15,402 nt of DNA from Conidiobolus incongruus B7586 (taxonomy: Eukaryota; Entomophthoromycota; Entomophthoromycetes; Entomophthorales; Conidiobolaceae). The DNA lies in the NCBI GenBank assembly GCA_000697335.1, contig JNEM01011458.1, positions 1 to 15,402 of the forward strand, in the 5' to 3' direction. This document shows, one piece after another, positions 10,401 to 15,402 of this stretch. How positions within the stretch are numbered: the stretch's first letter is position 1; each line of letters opens with the position of its first letter. The translations under genes and the position numbers were made by a program. A model generated the notes under the pieces. It ran no database searches, had not been told where the DNA came from, and was given only the letters and a program-made list of their open reading frames with translations.

Positions 10401-11494
10401 TGGAATAATTTTAATGAACAATATAATTATTGAATGAAATAGAACTAATCAAGCTATATCAATATTTAATATAATACAGTTCGACAATAATAAATCTCAA
10501 TCATTTGAAGGAAATTCTTGATCCAGTTGGCTCACAAATCACAATGGATATATATTCATTATCTAATATTATTGATAATGTTGATTTCATATATTAATTG
10601 ATTAAACAATGAAAAGAAAGTGATCTAAATACTTGGATAATTCTTCAATAAACATTATTAGTTTATTTATGATGATCTTTAAACTTTACCATTTCATTAT
10701 ACATATATTTTGTTAATTTTAAACTAATCGATTTTTAATTATTATCCAATCCATGAATCATAATTGATTGAATATCCAAATATTATATCTATTTTAGTTT
10801 GTTATTTTATCAAATTGTCCATTTTAGTGTGTTTATTCATTCACAAACTCATTAATGCATAGAAAACCTATTCAATTGATATAATAATTTTAAAATTTAT
10901 TCAGAATAGAATTTATTGGGATTTATTATATTGATATTGCTTCAATAAATATTCTATCGAAAGCTCAAAAATATAATTATTCTGATAAATTATTGATAAC
11001 TTTTAGTAAATAAAATTTATTTTAGGCAATTATAGAGGTGTTCTTTCTATATCTCAATATTCATTTAATATAATTAATTATCTTAAATTTAAATAATCCA
11101 AATTCAAAAATGATATGACTCCGTGAAAGAGAAATAACAATTATACAACCACCTGGTATACGATTGTTAGATCGTCTATAAAAATCGAATTATTTTCCAG
11201 TGGTAATTGTTCAAAATATCAAAATTTTGAACATTGTATCAAAATGGTAGATCAACTTATTTTAACAAACTTAACCAATCAAAAATCTTGAAAAATAATC
11301 AAACCATAATAAAATTAAAAATCGTTCATTACAAATCCAAGATAATTAGTGTATAAGTAAAACACCAAATTTGTAATTGAACAGGGACTGTTAACCTCAA
11401 TATTTAAAATGGCACACTACAATTCACTATAAATCATTTCTTTCTTAATTAATTTTTTTATAGATTTTTATTATTTTATTTTTATATTTATTAA
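10401..11494. other. AT-rich spacer upstream of the BTB/CAP-Gly gene
   Basis: About 1.1 kb without a supported gene. A 41-codon frame at 10475-10597 reads like protein but has no recognisable family, no start codon near its beginning and no partner exon. At 11147-11220 there is an imperfect inverted pairing of CCACCTGG with CCAGTGG across about 50 nt; it may be chance. The last 70 bp hold the promoter of the next gene. Confidence 0.5.
11428..11434 (+). promoter_or_regulatory. TATA box of the BTB/CAP-Gly gene
   Basis: TATAAAT begins 67 bp upstream of the ATG at 11495. The context ACTATAAAT is identical to the one before the 2H gene. Confidence 0.5.
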
Positions 11495-13196
11495 ATGATA
11501 TTTAATCAAAAATTTAATCAAGATATTGCAAAATTATTATTTAGTAATGAATTTACAGATTTTCAAATAAATAATTCAAATTATCATAAAGGTATTAGTA
11601 TTTAATACTTTTAACTAGGATTTAACTAATAAATTATTAGCTATTATTTTTACCAGACTAAAATATCTATATTCTAATGAGGATGAAATATTCGAAAATT
11701 TATCCAAGTTACAAGCTGGGGAATTGTCAGTTTCAATAGAAACTTTAATGCAATATATTTATTTGAACGACACAGTAGCGTTTCATAAACATTTAAAATT
11801 CAATAATACAACCGTAGTATTGAAAGAGCCCCACCTAAGTTTATTGAATTTGTTGGAAACCGAATATTGGAGTGACTTTGAATTAAATTTGTATGATTCC
11901 AAAAAGTTAGTAAAAAGCTTTAGGGTCCACAAGTGTATCCTATGGTGTAGGGTGGAATATTTCAAACATTGTTTTAAGCCTGAATTCTTGGAGTATACTT
12001 CCACATTTTTGGATTTGGATATAACGATATTCACTGAAGATACTTTAAATATCATATTAAAATATATCTATAGTTCGGAGCTAGAGTCCCTGAAGGATTA
12101 TTCATTGATTGATTTAATTAAACTTTGGAAGAGTTTTAACTATTGGCAAATTGACGAAATCACGAATTATTTGGAGAGTTTTGCAATGCCTGGTTTGTTT
12201 CACAATAGATGGAAGTGTAAATGTAAACGCTGCCAAACTAATGTGTTTTTATTGATTAAATTCGCTTTCAAGCATGGGATTCGAGAATTGTTAATGTCTT
12301 CAATTAACTATTTTTTGAGAAATAGAGATCTAATGATTTGTAGAGAGTTTGTAGAGTTGAATCGATCCATTTTAGATTTGATGTTTAAAGAACTGGACAA
12401 TACATTAGTCACGTCAGATATTTATATTTTAGAGCAATCACTTCAACTGTTTTTTATGATTCAAAAGGCTCAGAACAGAGGTCTTTATGCGTCTTGGGTC
12501 CAGTCTCTCATTAGCAAACTTACACCAATTTACAACCACAGTTTGCAAATAATATACGATCTTATTATCGAATCCCACTCCAATTCTGATATCAGTAAAC
12601 AACTCTTTTCGGATCAAACACTCACACATTGGAATCTAGACTTCTTGGAAGAAATCCTAAACTTTATCATTGACCATCTCAAAGAAGACAAAGTCATTAT
12701 CATTTACAAATTCGCCAACCATCTGCAATCTCTACACATTAATCAATCTATGATCGACGACAAACTCAATCTTATAGTTAGATACATCCGCAATCATTCC
12801 TTCCAAATTCATAGATTGGGCGGTTTCAAAATGTTGTCGCCAGCTGCGAAAGAACAACTATTCGATCAGCTTGGAATCAAGGAAGACGAATTGAATTTGA
12901 ACAAGAACGGACGTAAGATAATTATTCCAGAGACTCCCACCGTCCCTATTGATCAGTTGGTACCTCCTCGCCATCCACTTCGCAGGAACCAGCGCGTGTA
13001 TCTATTAGATCCCTTCCGATATGGTATTATTCGATATCTTGGCAAATTACACTTCACTGATGGCGACTGGGTCGGATTAGAACTCTTCATCGGTCAGGGT
13101 AATGGTGACGGCTTACTCAAAGGAAAACGATACTTTTCAACGAAACCGGGGAAGGCTATTTTTGTTAGAAAGGAAAAGATATTGGTCATTAGCTAA
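11495..13196 (+). CDS. Double BTB/POZ protein with C-terminal CAP-Gly domain, 550 aa, two exons
   Basis: Exon 1 is 11495-11591 and exon 2 is 11641-13196, with a 49-nt intron (GTATTA...ATTAG). The upstream exon restores a BTB fold that would otherwise lack its start: FTDFQI (20-25), YHKAIIFTRLKYL (30-42) and TLMQYIYLND (67-76). A second BTB follows: YWSDFELNLYD (108-118), FRVHKCILWCRVEYF (126-140) and TLNIILKYIYSSEL (167-180). Residues 185-450 are mostly helical, BACK-like, with a small Cys cluster WKCKCKRC (223-230). A CAP-Gly domain ends the protein (about 481-548): YGIIRYLG, DGDWVGLEL, GKRYF and FVRKEKI. BTB folds dimerise and often recruit Cullin-3; CAP-Gly domains bind tubulin or EB-type C-terminal tails. 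A microtubule adaptor or ubiquitin-ligase adaptor is therefore plausible but is inference. I know no characterised protein with this architecture. Confidence 0.88.
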
Positions 13197-13252
13197 AATC
13201 ATATTAATTATTGTTGTATTTTATATATTTTTCAGAATCGTGATAAAATTTG

Positions 13253-13258
13253 AATAAA
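13253..13258 (+). terminator. Candidate poly(A) signal of the BTB/CAP-Gly gene
   Basis: AATAAA occurs 57 nt after the stop, in the context TGAATAAAT shared with the site after the 2H gene. Weak evidence alone. Confidence 0.3.
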
Positions 13259-13728
13259 TTTAATTAATATAAAATTCAATTTACTGACACATTTCAACTT
13301 GCAACGTTTCAGGAACTTTTTTAATAATTTGTATTTTGAAAAATGAATTTTATTTAATATTTAAATAATAAATTATTAGACACAAATTATAATGTTAATA
13401 TGTAATAATATTTAATTCATAAAAAATGATTAATTAATAATATAGAAATGAATTTATATTAACTCATTTAATTTAATAATTTAATGGAAAAAAAAATCAA
13501 ATGTAAAGATACAAGTATATTATGTGATTACTAAAACAAATTATATTGATAATTTCTAAACTTTAAGTAATTAATATAAGTAATATCAATATTAATACTT
13601 ATATATATAAATTAATATAATGAATCATGTAATATAAATTAATAAATTTTGATAATTTAATTAAATTATTTAAAATTATAAAAATAATTCATACTAATAT
13701 AAATATTTTTAAGTTGAAATATTAATAA

Positions 13729-13752
13729 AATAATAATAATAATAATAATAAT
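13729..13752. repeat. (AAT)8 microsatellite
   Basis: Eight uninterrupted AAT units (24 bp) lie in the convergent spacer. Confidence 0.9.
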
Positions 13753-14155
13753 CTCATTAATGTCCAACAATATAGTTAATTTTAATGGAGTAAGTAGGTT
13801 TTTTAAGCAAAAATTTAAAAATTTAATATTTATCTACTGAATTTAGAATCATATTGAGAATTAGATGTCGGGATGATCACTAGATGAAAATTAGGGGAAA
13901 AATTATACGTTTTAGAAATTGTATTATTATGTGATATATCAAATATATATTAAATGCTCAGTAATATATTGGTGACGTAAATTATATAGATTCAATCAAG
14001 TATCAATGTGATCATTTAAGTTCATCAATACAATTTAACTAACCTAAAAACTTGAACAATGATAAATATAAGAAACTAATCAACTAAACAAAATAGTAAC
14101 TTGTTTTAATTGTTGGAATTGATTGTTGAAGATAGAGGCAATAGTAGAGCTTAAC

Positions 14156-14489
14156 CTAGTTCTTAGAATCGGATTCAGCAGCCTTTAAAAATTCTTGGAT
14201 GAATTTTTCTTCATCGGCGGATGAGGCGGGAATCACGGGGGTAGCGGGAGTGGCGGGAGCCTTGGGACCGCGAGTGGCAGCGTAAATACCTCCTCCGAAG
14301 AGACCTAAAGTTCCTAAAGCCAACTTAAAGAAGAATGTGAGTAACTCTTCAAATATTATGAAATTGGTATGATAAGCTAACTCTTCTAGAGAGTGATAAT
14401 CAAATCACCATAGAGAGAGTTAATTTGGAACTATAACTTACGTAGTGAGAACCAATCTTAGCACCGGCGATATTATAGTAAGAGACCAT
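14156..14489 (-). CDS. ATP19: Mitochondrial ATP synthase subunit k (Atp19), 71 aa, two exons
   Basis: Exons 14489-14442 and 14323-14156 encode 71 residues; yeast Atp19 has 68. The N-terminus MVSYYNIAGAKIGSHY and the segment LALGTLGLFGGGIYAATRG match the fungal subunit k pattern, followed by a Pro/Ala linker and the conserved acidic tail DEEKFIQEFLKAAES. One membrane helix (about 17-33) anchors it in the inner mitochondrial membrane, where subunit k helps hold ATP synthase dimers together; the animal counterpart is DAPIT. No cleavable presequence is expected or seen. The intron (14441-14324, GTAAGT...TTAAG) is 118 nt, more than twice the size of every other intron here, and carries a hairpin. 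A likely branch site TACTCAC lies at 14343-14337, followed by a pyrimidine tract. The gene has a TATA-like box 75 bp upstream. Confidence 0.93.
14379..14421 (-). other. Stem-loop inside the ATP19 intron
   Basis: Arms 14379-14388 and 14411-14421 pair over ten base pairs with one bulged base. A second stem, GTGAT at 14392-14396 with ATCAC at 14404-14408, lies inside it around a short loop. In the minus-strand transcript the hairpin starts 20 nt after the 5' splice site and occupies over a third of the intron. Confidence 0.75.
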
Positions 14490-14517
14490 TTTTTAATATT
14501 TAATTTGTAATTAATTG

Positions 14518-14535
14518 AAATACTTTTTAGTATTT
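14518..14535 (-). other. Short perfect inverted repeat in the ATP19 leader
   Basis: AAATACT and AGTATTT pair around a four-base loop, 29-46 nt upstream of the ATP19 ATG. If transcription starts about 30 nt below the TATA-like box, this lies at or near the start site. Confidence 0.5.
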
Positions 14536-14557
14536 GATGATTACAATAATGATGTGT

Positions 14558-14564
14558 TATATAA
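14558..14564 (-). promoter_or_regulatory. Candidate TATA box of ATP19
   Basis: On the minus strand TATATAA begins 75 bp upstream of the ATP19 ATG, within the spacing seen for the other genes. Confidence 0.4.
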
Positions 14565-15402
14565 TAAAATTGATTTATTGATCCGATTATTTGAAAATTA
14601 CCTTTTCTATTTTATGGGATTATTTTTAAATTGGAAATTCAATTCTAGATCTGGTCCAATTATATCTAGTTAACTATTATGTTATTATTAATATGCGATT
14701 TTTAATTTAGTTCATATTATTTCATTTTAAAATTTAAATAAAACCTTGTAAACCTTTATAATAAAAAGATTGGTAATCAATGTCTGAACTAGTTCATAGT
14801 GCAAAAAGTTCACTATGAATATATATTAGTTTTCTTAATAATCACAATATTTTGTCCAAATTTTCAACAAGATTGATTTAGATTATAAATTCTTTTTACA
14901 AAATTATTATCTTAGTTTCCTATAACTTGAAATCTAAATTTTTTTATCAATATGACATATGATCTTTTTCAAAATAAATATATTGATACTCTTAATTTTT
15001 AACAAACTTTAAATATATTTATAATTTTCAATTTTTATAATTATAATTTAATATTTGAATTATCAATATCTAAATAAATATATCTGGAATAAAAAATATA
15101 AGAAAAATTAATAATTAAGTTAAATGAGCTTTATATTATTAATAATTGTATATTATATCAATATTATTTAGAACTTAATAGATTAGTTTTAGAAATTTAT
15201 TCATATATTTTATTAATTAATATTTTAGATTTAAAATGATAGGTAATTTTTCAAATTTTTATTTTTTAAATATAATATTTATTTTATTAAAAAATTAACA
15301 TTTGAAAATTTACTTTTTAATTTAGTTATATTATATAAAACCATAATCATCAAAAGTTTTTTATTTTAATATTAATAAAACTTAATTATAAATTTTTAAA
15401 AT
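14565..15402. other. AT-rich region upstream of ATP19
   Basis: Over 800 bp of very AT-rich DNA runs to the window edge. Apart from the inverted repeat at 14793-14819 I see no gene, RNA or repeat. Confidence 0.55.
14793..14819. other. Nine-base-pair inverted repeat upstream of ATP19
   Basis: TTCATAGTG at 14793-14801 and CACTATGAA at 14811-14819 are perfect reverse complements around a nine-base centre. The site is about 300 bp upstream of the ATP19 start. It could be a binding site for a dimeric regulator or a small hairpin; chance is possible. Confidence 0.55.

Larger units (their letters stand above)
13197..14155. other. Convergent AT-rich spacer between the BTB/CAP-Gly gene and ATP19
   Basis: About 960 bp between two convergent genes. 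It contains an (AAT)8 microsatellite and otherwise only AT-rich sequence. No open frame, RNA gene or mobile element was recognised. Confidence 0.55.

Noticed and set aside
10475-10597. 41-codon frame with a protein-like reading between the pseudogene and the BTB/CAP-Gly gene
   Set aside because: No start codon near its beginning, no homology recognised, no flanking exon; within chance expectation.
1-15402. tRNA genes, transposon ends, virus-like elements and CRISPR arrays
   Set aside because: No A-box/B-box pair with GGTTCRA, no long terminal repeats or paired inverted repeats around a coding region, no transposase or polymerase motif, and no spaced direct-repeat array was seen.

Overview
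This looks like nuclear DNA of a very AT-rich fungus. Intergenic DNA is close to 80% A+T by eye, and coding exons are clearly richer in G+C. Eleven short spliceosomal introns can be read: ten of 47-57 nt and one of 118 nt. One gene encodes ATP synthase subunit k in its fungal form, so the organism has a respiring mitochondrion; that argues against anaerobic rumen fungi. Seven introns in a PHO13-type phosphatase argue against an intron-poor budding yeast. I cannot place it more closely than an AT-rich early-diverging fungus or a Taphrinomycotina-like lineage. The standard genetic code fits every gene.

Layout: 1-2974 is AT-rich DNA with no gene I can support. 2975-3868 (+) is an intronless 2H-phosphoesterase-like gene. 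5226-7358 (-) is ESF1, a nucleolar rRNA-processing factor, with two introns and a corrected C-terminal tail. A 289-bp divergent promoter separates it from 7648-8900 (+), an eight-exon HAD phosphatase of the PHO13/phosphoglycolate phosphatase family. A tandem, intron-bearing, decayed copy of that phosphatase follows at about 9270-10400. 11495-13196 (+) encodes a two-exon protein with two BTB/POZ folds and a C-terminal CAP-Gly domain. 14156-14489 (-) is the two-exon ATP19 gene. The rest is AT-rich spacer.

The genes do not form one pathway: ribosome assembly, metabolite repair, ATP synthase and a possible microtubule adaptor sit side by side, each with its own promoter. TATA-like boxes lie about 67-75 bp upstream of four start codons (about 88 bp for the fifth).

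The most interesting points are: the BTB-BTB-CAP-Gly protein, whose usual GKNDG signature reads GNGDG; a window-wide intron grammar of GTAAT...TATTAAT...TAG with T instead of G at +5; a patch in the phosphatase pseudogene that looks gene-converted; and an ATP19 intron with mutually exclusive hairpins, one of which would cover the likely branch site. No virus-like element, transposon, tRNA or CRISPR array was recognised. All splice sites were read by eye without transcript data.
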